Below are positions 30,035 through 41,162 of a stretch of DNA of 64,000 nucleotides, in pieces. The position numbers and the translations under genes were made by a program. This stretch comes from Rhynchopus sp. YZ270_cl-10 (Eukaryota; Euglenozoa; Diplonemea; Diplonemida; Diplonemidae): the NCBI GenBank assembly GCA_964035575.1, contig OZ037925.1, positions 372,001 to 436,000 on the forward strand, in the 5' to 3' direction. The number at the start of each line of letters is the position of its first letter. Position 1 is the first letter of the stretch. The notes beneath the pieces are model-generated. The model was not told the DNA's origin, made no database searches, and saw only the letters and a program-made list of their open reading frames with translations.

Positions 30035-31469
30035 CTATTCTCCTCCGATTGTGTATTGCCAGACGAATTTTGATGCAGGGAGTTTTTTAAGAGCGTTTGC
30101 GACCTTGGCCTGGAGGTCTGTGGTGTCGCACAGCGCAATGGCGATACCTCCTCTGCCTGTCCCGCTCAGCTTCGCACCCAATGCGCCCGCGGTGCGTGCC
30201 GTTTGCACGATGCTTTCAAGCTCAGGGATGGAGAGGTTAAGCTCATCCCTGCAAAGCTCGTGGTTCTTGTTCATCAGCGCCCCCACGACGGCCCACTGCC
30301 CAGCCTCGACGGCACGCACCCCCTCGTCGTACAACGCCTGGTACTGCTTCGCCACACCCTCAAACCAAGGAAGGTTCGCACTGCGCCGTTCTCTGACCTC
30401 ACCCACCACTTCCGTTGTGGAGGCGGTCATGCCTGTGGAGACAACCACGAGGTAGGCTTCGCGTTTGGCCTGTTGTGAGGTGGGTTTCAAAAAGGGGGAT
30501 GGTTGGTGTATTTTTTATGATAGAAACAATCTATGTTTGATAGAAAAGCATTATTGGGTGATCTAGGATTGTCTCCGTGAGATACGTAACAGGCTGTGAG
30601 AGCTTGGTGAGAGCCTACTGAGAGCCAGTGAAAAAATCTCTCCCCGTTCATAGATCACCCAATTATTTTTTGGTCCTGTTATTCGGTTATGAAATCTTGA
30701 TTTTGTGAGGAATTTTAGGTTAAAAAAAAGGGGGGGTTGCTTATTTGATTTGCATTAAAAATATATAGACTTTCCGCAAAAATCCTCATATTATTATTTG
30801 GGTTTTCTTCAAGCAATTTGAGAAGATCGTCGTGGGGGTGGGGAGAAGCAATTTTTTTTGGCAAAACCCGCATCACCATCCCCATACCTTCAACAGAGTA
30901 AACTTCGGCCCCTTCGGCGACCTGCAGAAGGACAACAGACCCCCAAACGTTGCAGCGGTATTGTCAATCCCGCTTGGCGTGCCGTGGTAGCCCGCCTCCC
31001 CTCTGTACGCTGCGGCGTTCACTTCGTCCTCTGTTAGATTCAGATCGAAACAGTCAGAAAAGGCACGTGCCAAGGATGTCACATTAGATGCTGACGCTCC
31101 AATACCCGACGTAGGCACGAGGTCACCACCTAGATGGATGCGAATTCCTTTTCCATTTGACAAATCCAAGCCGAGGTGGTCGATGACGAGGTCGTGCGCC
31201 AACGCCTGCTCCTTCGCTTTGGATGTTTTATAGCCAGGGACAGCAGGGCGGTTGTCCACGACCGTCCACCCCGAGGTGCCCGGAATCCGTTCAATCATGC
31301 AGTCTGTGTATTCGTTGACGGCGCAGACCACCGCAGGGATGTCGTAGACCACGAAGTGTTCGCCAAAGAGAATGACTTTGCCGTAGCCTTTGTGCTTGTG
31401 TGGGGTCATCGTGTCACGTACCTGCCTCGGTGCAGTGTGCGTTGACAAAACCTTAGCACGGTTAGACAT
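30035..31469 (-). CDS. MVK: Mevalonate kinase, two exons
   Basis: Exons 31469-30888 (194 codons) and 30469-30035 (144 codons plus stop); intron GTATGG...CAACAG in phase 0, total 338 aa. It phosphorylates mevalonate with ATP in the isoprenoid/sterol pathway. GHMP kinase signatures: GYGKVILFGEHFVVY near 28-41 (Lys31), the ATP loop PTSGIGASASN at 119-129, the catalytic Asp in GTPSGIDNTAA (Asp169), and LGAKLSGTGRGG near the C-terminus. The endings GALGAKLSGTGRGG and KFVWQYT resemble trypanosomatid mevalonate kinases, as I remember them. A 109-bp MITE sits in the intron. A TTTTTCAG acceptor lies upstream at 31496. Confidence 0.95.
30554..30662. mobile_element. MITE in the MVK intron, TTA target duplication
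   Basis: Ends TTGGGTGATCTA and TAGATCACCCAA, flanked by TTA (30551-30553, 30663-30665). A 3-bp TTA duplication fits PIF/Harbinger. A fragment of the same right end is at 45434-45468. Confidence 0.7.
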
Positions 31470-31497
31470 TTTGTGTTACCTAGATTTTCCGACACCT

Positions 31498-32156
31498 GAA
31501 AAATTTTTTTTTTGAGAAAACGATTTGATTGCGGAGGAAAGGAGAGAGAGGAGGGAGGGAGGGGGGGAGTGGAAATTTAAAAAAAAAATCTCGTATTTTA
31601 GTTGGTTACGCTGTACGCCATATGCGAGTTGGTAAAAAAAGGGGATTTTTTTTTCACGGTTTGGAAAACCCCCCCAGAGAGGAGGGGGGGGTGGGGGAGC
31701 TTCATTGAATCAAAAAAAAAAAAAAAAATATCGTTTTTTTTGCTGTAAACATATAATCTAAAATAGGGGGATAAAAGAAGGGAGGGGGGTAGCCTCACTC
31801 ACACGAAGGGTTGAAATTTTATCTTTTTTTTGATAAATTGTTGGGAGTAGTGTAGTTGCCTCGGGTTGTGTTGCCAACAGTTTGTGCAAATCTCCACTGT
31901 TGTACACAATAGTACAAATTCACCCCCCCCATCCCAATGACGGGAATCCGAAAAGCCTTTGAAACTTCCGGGGGGTTTACATGCCATTCGCTTTGCATCA
32001 TTTTTTTTCCCCCATCTTTTCTTTTTTTTTTTTTTTGCACCAAACCCAACCAAGACTTCATACGTCTATCTCCTTTTTAACTGGACCCTACCGTACCCAT
32101 CAGGAGATACAATATTCGATCCCTTCCCCCTCTCCCTCCTCTCTTTCGCTTTCTCT
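31498..32156. other. Intergenic with a family F copy
   Basis: A- and T-runs, G-rich tracts and a family F copy (31832-31900). No gene seen. Confidence 0.5.
31832..31900. repeat. Family F short repeat
   Basis: GATAAATTGTTGGGAGTAGT...AAATCTCCACTGT preceded by a T-run (its A-tail read backwards). Confidence 0.75.
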
Positions 32157-32846
32157 TCACTCCTCAGAAGACGAATCCTCCTCAGACTCCTCTTCTTCCG
32201 AGGACTCCTCCTTTGTCCACTGGGTCCTCTCCAGCATGCCAAGGAACGAACAGGGACGCCAATCAGTATCATCGAAACCACCTTTGCAGCTGTAGAGACC
32301 AGTATCGGTGTTGAAGACAGGGCGGCCGAGACCACAGATCTCACAGCGGGGGATCTTCCCAAGGGTGCGCCCCTCTGCAACGCGGGCAGCCAGCTCTGCA
32401 CGGGTTCCGGTTACTTTCTGGTCATTGCTGCGCAGCTCGCTCTTCAACGTCGCGACAGTGTACGAACGGTCGCCATTCAGGTCGGATTCCAAGCTAGAAA
32501 TCTCCTTTTGCTGTTTCTTCGTCAATTTCTTCCCCTTCAGGTTTTTTTTGGTAGGAAGCTTGCCCGCAACGTCACCATGAGTTTCACGCAACTCTTCAAG
32601 CCGTGGGATCTCTCCGTCATCAAGAAACTGCTGGATTTTTGTAACACTCGCCTTTCCAACCCCAGGGAGTCCAGCAACCTGCTTGCCCGAGGTGACCTTC
32701 TTGGTGTACCCCTTCAACGCTTTGGCGACCTTCTGGTAAGCTGCTGTAACGAAGCCATTGCTCCCCTCCGCCATTTCAAGCTGCGCCAATTCGGTAAAAG
32801 CGAGAATTAAATCCTCGTTTAAACCTGCTTTCGCAGTTTTCGGCAT
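32157..32846 (-). CDS. HhH + SAP + PADR1-type zinc protein (PARP-like DNA-binding part without catalytic domain)
   Basis: 229 aa, intronless; start chosen at MPKTAKAGLNEDL because upstream codons are low-complexity. Residues 10-90 resemble the helix-hairpin-helix lyase-like domain of DNA polymerase beta (AKALKGYTKKV... VAGLPGVGKASVTKIQQFL). Residues about 128-160 are SAP-like (YTVATLKSELRSNDQKVTGT). Residues 166-205 have Cys168, Cys171, Cys187 and Cys199 in the order CxxC-(15)-C-(11)-C, with the W before the last Cys, as in the PADR1/third zinc fold of PARP1. The C-terminus (213-229) is almost all Glu/Ser. A role in recognising damaged or structured DNA in the nucleus is inferred. There is no ADP-ribosyltransferase domain and no exon for one nearby. 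Confidence 0.8.
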   Translation of the reverse strand: MPKTAKAGLNEDLILAFTELAQLEMAEGSNGFVTAAYQKVAKALKGYTKKVTSGKQVAGLPGVGKASVTKIQQFLDDGEIPRLEELRETHGDVAGKLPTKKNLKGKKLTKKQQKEISSLESDLNGDRSYTVATLKSELRSNDQKVTGTRAELAARVAEGRTLGKIPRCEICGLGRPVFNTDTGLYSCKGGFDDTDWRPCSFLGMLERTQWTKEESSEEEESEEDSSSEE

Positions 32847-33236
32847 TTTCTTTTGAGGGAGAGAAAAAAAAATGCTGTTCGGGGTATAGTGGGGTGGGCG
32901 GGAGCAATTTTTTTTTTTTGAAATGTACGACAATGGTCACGTTTTGCATAGCATCGTAATCATATCTCATGATTTTAATCATGAAATATGATGAAGTCCT
33001 GATCCTGACATCGGTTGGCAAAGTTGGTTATCGCCGAAAACTGCGAAAGACCAAAAAACGGCTTGCATTGAGTTGCACAAAATATAATCCTGCTTTTGTT
33101 GAGGAAAATTGTAGTGAAAAAATATCGCTTTTTTTTTTTTTGTAGGGGTGTTGTAACCCGGTTGCCAAAAGAAAAAGGGTAACTTCGCAGTGCAACCGCC
33201 TCTCAGAACGTACACACCAAAAAAAGAAGCAAAAAA

Positions 33237-33279
33237 GTTTGTGAGATGATTATAAACCTCATGCGTTTAGTCATCTTGA
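33237..33279. repeat. Family C short repeat
   Basis: AGTTTGTGAGATGATTATAA...TTTAGTCATCTTGA; diverged copy. Confidence 0.6.
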
Positions 33280-33632
33280 AAAAAAAAGGGAGGGGAAAAT
33301 AGCTGAGAAAAGAAACGACAAATATTTGCCAGGGTTTCAGGGTTGGACCCCTTAAAAAGTAGAAAAAAAAATGGTAGTCGCTGATGCACCGTCCCCCCCG
33401 CTCACACCCTGCCCCTAAATTGCACAGAAGGATAGGAAGACTTTTTTTGTGCGTCACCAAAACATAAAAAAACTTTCCAAGTTTCGTGGTTAGAATTTGA
33501 ATAACAATGCAACCTAATTGCACGATACGGGCATTGTTAATAACTCTAACCCCTCGGATGGCAACTTTGTATTTCTTCCCTACATTATCGTTATCGTCAT
33601 AGTAGAAGCGACAAAAAAAATTGACTTGAAAG

Positions 33633-33796
33633 AAAGTGAAGTTGAAAGTGCAAAACGCCCTCTGGTACGCAGGCACTGACACTCCGCTTGGTTATCGAAC
33701 CCCCGGAGTGTTGCGCTAAAGAAAACTTGTAAGATGACTGCGCCTCACGCACATCTCAGACTTGAAATACAAAGGCCCTCTCGAGACAATGTACCT
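33633..33796. repeat. Cluster of family E, C and A repeats
   Basis: Family E (33633-33716) ends in CACTCCGCTTGGTTATCGAAC; on the minus strand GGTTCGATAACC resembles a tRNA B box. A C fragment (33724-33758) and the head of an A copy (33759-33796) follow. All read in the same direction. Confidence 0.65.
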
Positions 33797-33920
33797 CCTC
33801 CCGCACGACGATAACGGGTATTGCCACCCCCCCCCCGCCCCGCACCCCTTATGGAACGCTTTCATGAGATGCGAGTTTCTAAAGTAAAAAAAAAAATACC
33901 TCCCGAAAAAATAAAATAAA

Positions 33921-33951
33921 AAGAGTAGTTGAAACGTGCTAAAAAATGCAC
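33921..33951. repeat. Family D short repeat (head)
   Basis: AAGAGTAGTTGAAACGTGCT; matches 20191, 45281 and 55582. Confidence 0.6.
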
Positions 33952-34180
33952 TTCAGCTGTAAAAAATGAAAAAAAAAATCCCGTTGAAAACGATGAAACG
34001 AAGCAGTTTTTGTGATGAGGGCCTTTGCTAAAACAGAGACCCCAATTGATGTTTATTTGTTTTATCTTGTCATGATTTTGTTGAGGAATTGAAACGCAAT
34101 ATTTACAAAGATAGGGCTGTGTCTGAAGAAAAAAAAAAGCTACTGTGCCTCTTATAAACACGCGTATCTAAAACAAAAAT

Positions 34181-34246
34181 TGACTTGAAATACAAAACCC
34201 TCTCATGACAGTGGTGCCTTTGTATATGAGTGGTACACCGTGGGTA
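34181..34246. repeat. Family A short repeat, truncated
   Basis: TGACTTGAAATACAAAACCC through GGTACACCGTGGGT. Confidence 0.6.
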
Positions 34247-34495
34247 ACAAAACAAATTTTTGATGATAAAATAACCTCCAAGAGGGAAGGAAGAAACTTG
34301 GGGGAAAAAAAGTGAAAAAAAATAATATGAACGAAGCAGTCACAACGGGTCACAGACACTAAAAAACCCCCCCCCCCCCCCCCCCCCCAAATAAAGTGAA
34401 GTTGATATGTGCAAACACCTGTGCACACACACAAAAACTGATCTCAATTTTGCAGTGCTCCAGGATAAGGACGAAACACTGCCCTACATACCCTA

Positions 34496-34628
34496 ATGGT
34501 GGCAGTATTGTGATGGGAGCCCATTGGAATACGCAAAATACATCAAAAATACATCACAATACACATTGTGATGTATTTTGATGTATTTTGCGTATTCCAA
34601 TGGGCTTCCATCACAATACTGCCACCAT
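34496..34628. repeat. Foldback element, long near-perfect palindrome
   Basis: Arms of about 64 bp starting ATGGTGGCAGTATTGTGATG pair with few mismatches around a short centre near 34562; the arms repeat AAATACATCA. ACCCT occurs on both sides and may be a target duplication (one base offset at the left). Confidence 0.8.
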
Positions 34629-34900
34629 ACCCTTTTTTTTTTTGTTAGCATACGTTAAAATGTGGACCACGCTGGCAATTGTATTATCCACTTCTTTTTT
34701 TTTCCCCCTGCGCCAAATAAACGCGGGTCTTTTGAGTTGTGTGAGGGTTTTTGTGAGTGAGGCGAGAACAAAAGGGGAAAAGGGGGGAACGTATTGCATA
34801 CTCCTTTTGCCTTATGCATAGCCATCTAAAAAAGGGGGAGGGAAACGTTGTGGCAAAATGAGCTGAACCAGATTTGCGCGATTGAAAGCCAATAAAAAAA

Positions 34901-34950
34901 GAGAAGTTGAAAGTGCAAAACGACTCACCGTACACCGGCGGACGCAGGGG
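34901..34950. repeat. Family E short repeat, truncated
   Basis: AGAAGTTGAAAGTGCAAAACG...GACGCAGG. Another head is at 34396-34432. Confidence 0.5.
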
Positions 34951-35318
34951 CACCAAGAAATGACCAAGCCTTCGTAAAGTATTTTTCCTTTTTTTTTTTT
35001 TTTTTTTGCACAGAAAACATCAAATTTGTTGTGCGGGTGTGGTTTTTTGTTTTTCCTTCTTGTCGTGTTTGAAAAAAGAAGAAGAAAATAAAAACTGTTA
35101 TCTGAGTTTAAGCTAGTCTGATAAAGAAAGAAACGAAATCAGAAAAAAAGAATTTTTCGTTGATCGCACCGGATTTTTGTGGAGTGTGCAGGGACAAAAT
35201 CAAAAACTTTTCTGTGGATAAGTTGTGTCGTGTTTACATCGCTCACACCAAAAAAATTCGGGCACAACTCAGATATGTTTTCATTTCCTCCCCTACAACC
35301 TTTGCAAGGCAGTTGTCA

Positions 35319-35350
<32 letters not shown>

Positions 35351-35362
35351 ACCTACACCCTT

Positions 35363-36202
35363 CAGGGTATTTCCTAAATCCACTACCCGTCTCCCGAGAT
35401 TTTTTCAGAAAAAGTTCCGCGCTTTTTTTGCAAGGGGGGTTTTCAGGTGTTCCGCGGTTTTTTTGCAAGGGGAGAGTAGTCGTGGGAAGGAGCACAGGGT
35501 GAGGTAAAAATGTCCGAGGAAAAAATATTCCGAACCTCGGAGCCCCGATCTTGCAAAATAACGCAAAAAAGTCCGGAAAAAAAGTTCACAGGCCAAAAAA
35601 AAATTCCGCCTGCGGCGGGCACATTTCCCCCTTTTTTTTATGTTAGGGTAGCTGTATTTAAAGTGCCTATTTTTTGGTATTTTCCCGAAAAAAGTATGTT
35701 CGCTGTTCTGGATCGCTCCAATCATTCAAATAAAGCAGTTTTCGGGAATTTTTATTTTCACCGATGCTGGGTACCGTGCGCCTGCGGCGCTGCCTGTTCC
35801 TACCAGTTCCTACAGGCAAACACTTGGCCCCTTTACCTTACACTGACGGGTTTTGACCAAAACCAAGGACTTGTCCATTTCGGCAAATTGACCCCACCAC
35901 AGAACGGGCGGATTCCGAAAATGCAAATGCCGGTGTTTTCGGGCATTTTCATGTTTTCAGGATCAGGGAGAGAAAATCTGGGTTGTGGGATTTACCTGGT
36001 CCCCTTTACCTTACACTCATTTTGACCAACACCAAGAACTTGGCCATTTCGGCAAAGTGACCCCACCACAAGCCGGGATTGGCTCGGAAATGCACCATAA
36101 CTCAGTTTTCTGCACAAAAAACCCTAACGTTGCTCAGCGCGCTTTTTTTGCACCCGATTCCGGATTTTGAGATTTTGGGACCCCGATTTAGGAAATACCC
36201 TG
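35363..36202. mobile_element. hAT-like non-autonomous element with 8-bp target duplication
   Basis: Inverted ends CAGGGTATTTCCTAAATC (35363-35380) and the exact complement (36185-36202), flanked by ACACCCTT (35355-35362, 36203-36210). The CAGGG-type end and 8-bp duplication are hAT hallmarks. At 840 bp with no transposase frame it is non-autonomous. It contains two copies of a block with TTGACCCCACCAC and TTTACCTTACACT, and the block TACCGTGCGCCTGCGGCGC, both shared with the satellite-bearing element at 58604-59617. Confidence 0.9.
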
Positions 36203-36210
36203 ACACCCTT

Positions 36211-36561
36211 ACGAAGGCTTTACGTCATGTAGTTGTAGTTCAATCAGCGCTGGATACATCTCTTTTTTTGCACTTCGAGAGAAAAGAAAAGAAGAAAAAC
36301 AGGAAAAAAAAATCAACATTTTTTTTTATTTCATTTTGTTTGCAAAAGAATGACTGTTCTCTCATCCTTATACAAAAAAAAACACCCCCTTTTTTTCACC
36401 CCTCCTTGTTGAAATACTCACGCCAATTTGCTTCCCCCGCGCGGATGTTTTTTCATTGCAAAAAAAATCATGCTACCCGAGCCACATTATCACTGTGTAC
36501 TCCCCCCCTTTGCGTTCCATTGGCTTCCCCCCCCTAGCTCCTGACCCTCAGCCTGTCGCTT
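36211..36561. other. 3' flank of the lipase gene
   Basis: AT-rich, A- and T-runs; no gene seen. Confidence 0.45.
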
Positions 36562-39500
36562 CTATCCGTGAAGAAGAGGGAACACTTCTTCTTCTTGTGT
36601 CCCAACTGAGATTCGGTCGCCGTGTGTGGTGACGGTGGTGTAGAGCTCGAGCTGGGACTGGGTGCGGGCGCGAGAGTCGGTGACAAGACATTTTTCGGGC
36701 ATTCTGAAACGCGTGCAGATCTGGTTGACCGTCTCCCCATAGCGTATGAGTGAGTGTGCAATGTACGTGGCGCCGGTCTTCGTGGGCTGAAAGGTCTGTT
36801 CAATCCAGGTGGGCTCAACCAAGAGGTTGCCTTTGCTGACACACACCTCACGGCCGACGTGGAAGTTCGCGCAGGTGAAGGACCAGTGGGCGACGAAGTC
36901 GTGCTCGTTTACTATGCGGAACGTGTTTGGTACAGTCGCGTTGTATCTGTGAAGATTCAAGAAAAATAAGACAGAGAGAGGAGGAAAGAAGACTAATGGT
37001 CATATGGTAATATGATAAGATGCGCCTCTATGGATAGTCATCTTTGAGGAGAAAGAACAGAAGAAAAGAAAAGAGATAAACATAAGCCTCTTTGTGCTTA
37101 GTCACCTTGAGTAACAACGCTATGTGATCACCAACCTTTTTTCGGCACAGCATCGACTTACGCACCCCATATAAATCCCTCAGCATTTAGTTTTTGTCAC
37201 ATACCTTCTCTGGAACGCTTTGTTCCCCATCTTCGGACAACCAAAGGTGTAGACCACAGGGAGCAGCCCCAGCTCCACTGTCACCGAATAGGCGCAGAGA
37301 CACGCCACAGCGCCACCAAGGGAGTGCCCTGTGATGTACACCGTTGGGCGGAAGTCGAACGTTTCGAGGACCTCGATGATGCTCCACTTTACCTTGTCTT
37401 TGACCTCGCCCCAGACCTCCTGGAAGCCGGAGTGGAGGAGGGGCAGGTTGGTCCCGCAGCTGAAGGTGGGGGAGTCGCCGTCGACGGCTTCGTCCATTTC
37501 GTTCCACGTCGTTTTGTACACTTTCAGGTCGTTAATCGCATTAGATTTGTTCCACGTACCTCGGAACGCGACGACAACGTGCCGATTCCTCCCGGTCCCG
37601 TGGGTGCTGATAATGGTCACCATCGTGCCCCCATCGATTACATCGAATACTTCATATCCGAACTGACAGACTGAAGGGGTAGGGTCCGTGTCAGATGTCT
37701 CAGATTTTCCAGGAAGGCTTTCGTCGTCGTCCACATTGCGGCGGAACCCTGGCAGGCAGCTTGCCCCTTTCTTCATTGCGGCGGACACCCTTTGGAGTCT
37801 TGTAGCAGGCTTCACTGTGCTTGGACATCCTGGGATCTCCGTATTGTCTTCATCGGTGTCGTCGATTTCAGTTTCGGGTGACGCGCGGTTCAGCTCATCA
37901 TGATGTATATGAGTGTTAACCAGAATCGCCGCAGCCAAGGTGTGTATCGTCAGGCTCACAGCCTCCAACCGCTCACACACCTCTCTCGTAAACGAGCCAA
38001 GCTGTGTCCCTTCACCCTGATACTGTGCGATCAAAAATGTTGTGTCCACTTGGTCATACGCAGCGTACGACATATTTAACATTTCACAACAGATTTCGAG
38101 GCAAAAGAAAAGGCGTGGACAGCCTTTATAACCTTCCGAGAACAGCGCTTCGTGCAGGAACCGGAAGGGCTGAAGAACAATCATTTTGGGAATCTGCGAA
38201 ACCTTTCCGGCAGTGTCAACAACCCCGGTCAGCGAGAACCGCAGAGACCGGGAGCGACGCCGGCTGTTGCTGTTCCCGGTGTTGTTGTTATTGTTGCTAC
38301 TCGCAGTATGGCTGAGCGCGGTGCTATCAAACGCACGCAGGTCCGACCCAGTAGTATTCGTACTATCACCCTTTGCATGGTGCACCTTCCGCGAAGCTGA
38401 ATCAGAGGGCACAGCGGAGCTCTCCTCTGTACATTCATCGACGTCTTCTTCCTCCCTTTGCGCCTCGAGGTACGTGTCTTGCTCCGACTTTCTTACAAAG
38501 AAGTACAACGACCCGCCGTGGTCTGACAACCACACATACCACTCCGGCAACCATTTAACGGACTTCCACCTCGCGTTCTTCCAATTTGGGTCGCAAGGAG
38601 CGGGCGGGGCATTTGCGTTTTCAAACGCAGGCAGGTAAATGTACGCAATCAAATGAACGAAAACGAATGCAAGAATAACGGCACCCAACTCCTGCGTCGA
38701 GCGATAGGTGACAGTCAAGCCGTCGTTGAGAAACCCGGAGATGAATGCGGTAATAATTTCATAAAATAACAGCCCTCCAAACATGAAGTAGATGTACCTG
38801 AAAGCAATCTGTCTATGCCGTGTCGGGAAGTATGGTGTAGCTTTCAGCTTCTTCTTGGTGCGATAAATGCCACGTACCGTCCAAAAAAACCACCCTGCCT
38901 CAGCAATGATAGCACACAGCACCCATGCCGCCTCTGCCGGCGTCAAATCTGAGAGACTATGTGTCACCAAAAACCAGAAAAATGTCGAAGAGTAATCGCC
39001 ATGTTTGATATCAGTTTCTGCAACATATATGTCGAACGCCATCATAAACGCTAGCCACGTTAATACCACGAAATGGGTCTCCTTTTTTACATGCCCATCC
39101 CTCCGCCTCACTGCCGTAAGCAGCACCACGACTAAGACCTGAGAATACAACAAAAAGTATGTGCTCGCATGAAATTCCAAGAATATAATGAGAGACCACA
39201 ACCCGTTGTGTTCAGATCCAGGGTTTTCGTATGTCGCAAGCATGTAAAATGGGTCCAGGTAGATTATCAAAAAGATAAAAAGAACGAAAATATAGATCTG
39301 TTCTGTGAGCCAGTAGCGGATGGAGACCTTTTTGAGTTTGAGGTAGAAATTTCTCATGTTCCAGATGGTGAAGAGCAGCATAAGCATTCGCAGTACAATC
39401 TCCGCCGTCGTATAAGAGCTTTTTTGATACTGAAACACCACCGACGCAGTGTGCACATACGGGCGAAAGGCCTCCGGTGGATTTACCAGGGAGATGGACA

Positions 39501-41107
39501 TATTATACACTCTCGACCACGGCATCGATGAGACTGGAACCTGCAGAGTACTACAACGTACCTGCCTGAAAGCGCACGAAAGCGTTAAGAACATTGTAAC
39601 GTTATACGGCGCCTCATCTCTGTTCCGGTACACCACCTGCCGCAGCTGTAGATTGGTTATTTCGAACACAGATTTGTTGCTTTGCATTGGGTTGTCCATT
39701 TTGAAGGTCATATGTAAAAATCGATTTAACGAAGTGAGCCCCGTGATGTGCCCATTCCAGGTTACCTCGTAGGATGTTTCGTTTTGTATGTCGGTGAGAT
39801 CTTCTTCTATGAGGGCGACCTCTGATAGTCGGTTCTGCAGTGCAGGGAGCTGTGCTGGGGCTTGAGGGATGTAGGGAAGACCGTAGTCGTCCACCGCATA
39901 GTCGAAGCCTAGCTCTTTGTCGTTGATGGTCATGCAAGACGCAGAGGGTTCCCCGCAGTTGCCAGATTCGGTGGATAGACCGCGGTATCCACATATGTTA
40001 GTGCATTCCCACATCAGAAGATAGTCTATGGTGCTGACCACAGTGCAGGTGAGGATTACCAAGTACAACCCAGACATGAGACACTGGGATTTGGTTTTTG
40101 AGAGCGTCTCGATCTTCAGAAGAGAGATCTGGTGCGCGCCTTTTACGAAGTTCTCGCGGGTCGTGGCAGGCTCGGTGAGGTGCGAGGCAGTGAGGTGCTG
40201 GTCGAAGGGGTTGGCGGCAGCGGTGGTGTGGGGGACAAGCTCGCGGCCGGGGTCGTCGCTGTCGGCGGCGTACTCCTCGGCGTAGTTGTGGGAGGAGAGG
40301 CCGTGGGGGGATGCGAAGTAGTCATCGTCAGATTCATCCTGAGGTGTGGTGAGGATGATAAGTGATAAGTGATACAATATCGGTAAGGTGGGGGAAAAAT
40401 AATTCTCGGCTTTTTTAAAAATCCGAAAAGGCACCTTAGTTTGACCCATCGATGTTTGTATCGAGTGTAGGTGATAATGAGACCTCATCGATAAAAAAAG
40501 CGAAGTTATTAATGCAGGTGCCTGACGACTGACCCACAGACGATGCCAGACATCCGGATGAAAGCACAAAAAAAAAAAGGGGTTATTTGATTTGACTGTT
40601 CAGGTTAGCATGCATTGTTGACAGTATCAACAAAGGGGGGAAGGGGGGGGAAAGGGTAGAAAGGGAGCACACACCTCTAGCAGCCGTTTGAAGCGGCTGC
40701 CGTCGTGTTCGGGGCGGGTGTTGGAACCGTAGGCACCACCCGCTTCCTCTGCGACACGGATGTGCACCCATTCGTCTTCTAGCTGGTTCCTGTCCTGTGG
40801 GGTGGGGGGTGAGGTGGGGTTGGGATGGGGTTGCAACACTTCATGAAATTTAAAGTAGAGTTGAAAATACAAAAGCCCTCTCGTGAACGGTGTACCTTTG
40901 GTATGACCGGGTGTATCGTGGGGAGTACAATCCATTCGTGGTTTACATCTGATACGTGATTGATACATAAAATCAAAACAAAATTTTTTTGTTTGATTAT
41001 AGACTACTATCGCACGAAGACTTCTCCAAGGGTGGGAACAACCCACGGCCACATACCTGCTGGGAGCCAACGTTTTTCTTCCACCAATTTTTCATTCGGT
41101 CAATCAT
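36562..41107 (-). CDS. Wntless/TMEM181-like membrane protein fused to a class-3 lipase, four exons
   Basis: Exons 41107-41057, 40794-40675, 40338-37205 and 36946-36562 join in frame to 1,229 aa; all introns are GT-AG (GTATGT, GTGTGT, GTATGT donors), phases 0, 0 and 2. After a cytosolic N-terminus there is a TM helix near 143-167, a luminal domain of about 200 residues (VTWNGHITGLTSLNRFLHMT...), and a block of about seven TM helices (roughly 375-625, with RYWLTEQIYIFVLFIFLIIY and YLDPF), the pattern of the Wntless/TMEM181/GOST-type family. The C-terminal third is an alpha/beta-hydrolase of lipase class 3: VVVAFRGTW, the nucleophile elbow GHSLGG near 1059-1064, and VPNTFRIVNEHDFVAH, which supplies the acid. 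The final catalytic His is not obvious. Likely a membrane-bound lipid hydrolase, by analogy to diacylglycerol lipase layouts. All three introns hold a dispersed repeat (A, B and C). Confidence 0.9.
37012..37110. repeat. Two family C repeats in lipase intron 3
   Basis: 37012-37049 (ATAAGATGCGCC...AGTCATCTTTG) and 37075-37110 (CATAAGCCTCTTTGTGCTTA). Confidence 0.6.
40501..40569. repeat. Family B repeat in lipase intron 2
   Basis: CGAAGTTATTAATGCAGGTG...CATCCGGATGAAAGCAC. Confidence 0.75.
40854..40955. repeat. Family A repeat in lipase intron 1
   Basis: AGTAGAGTTGAAAATACAAA...TTACATCTGATAC with the central hairpin segment deleted. Confidence 0.75.
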
Positions 41108-41162
41108 TGCGGCGCCAGTGTTTTACACCACAAAAAAGGGGGGCAAAAAAAAATATGCCAAA

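Larger units (their letters stand above)
32847..35354. other. Repeat-rich intergenic region
   Basis: Contains clustered short-repeat copies (families A, C, D, E), a 24-26 base C-run near 34363-34388, a large palindrome (34496-34628), and an A-run near 35322-35349. No convincing gene. Confidence 0.6.

Noticed and set aside
33633-33716. tRNA gene
   Set aside because: Only a B-box-like GGTTCGATAACC is present in family E; no A box or cloverleaf could be drawn.
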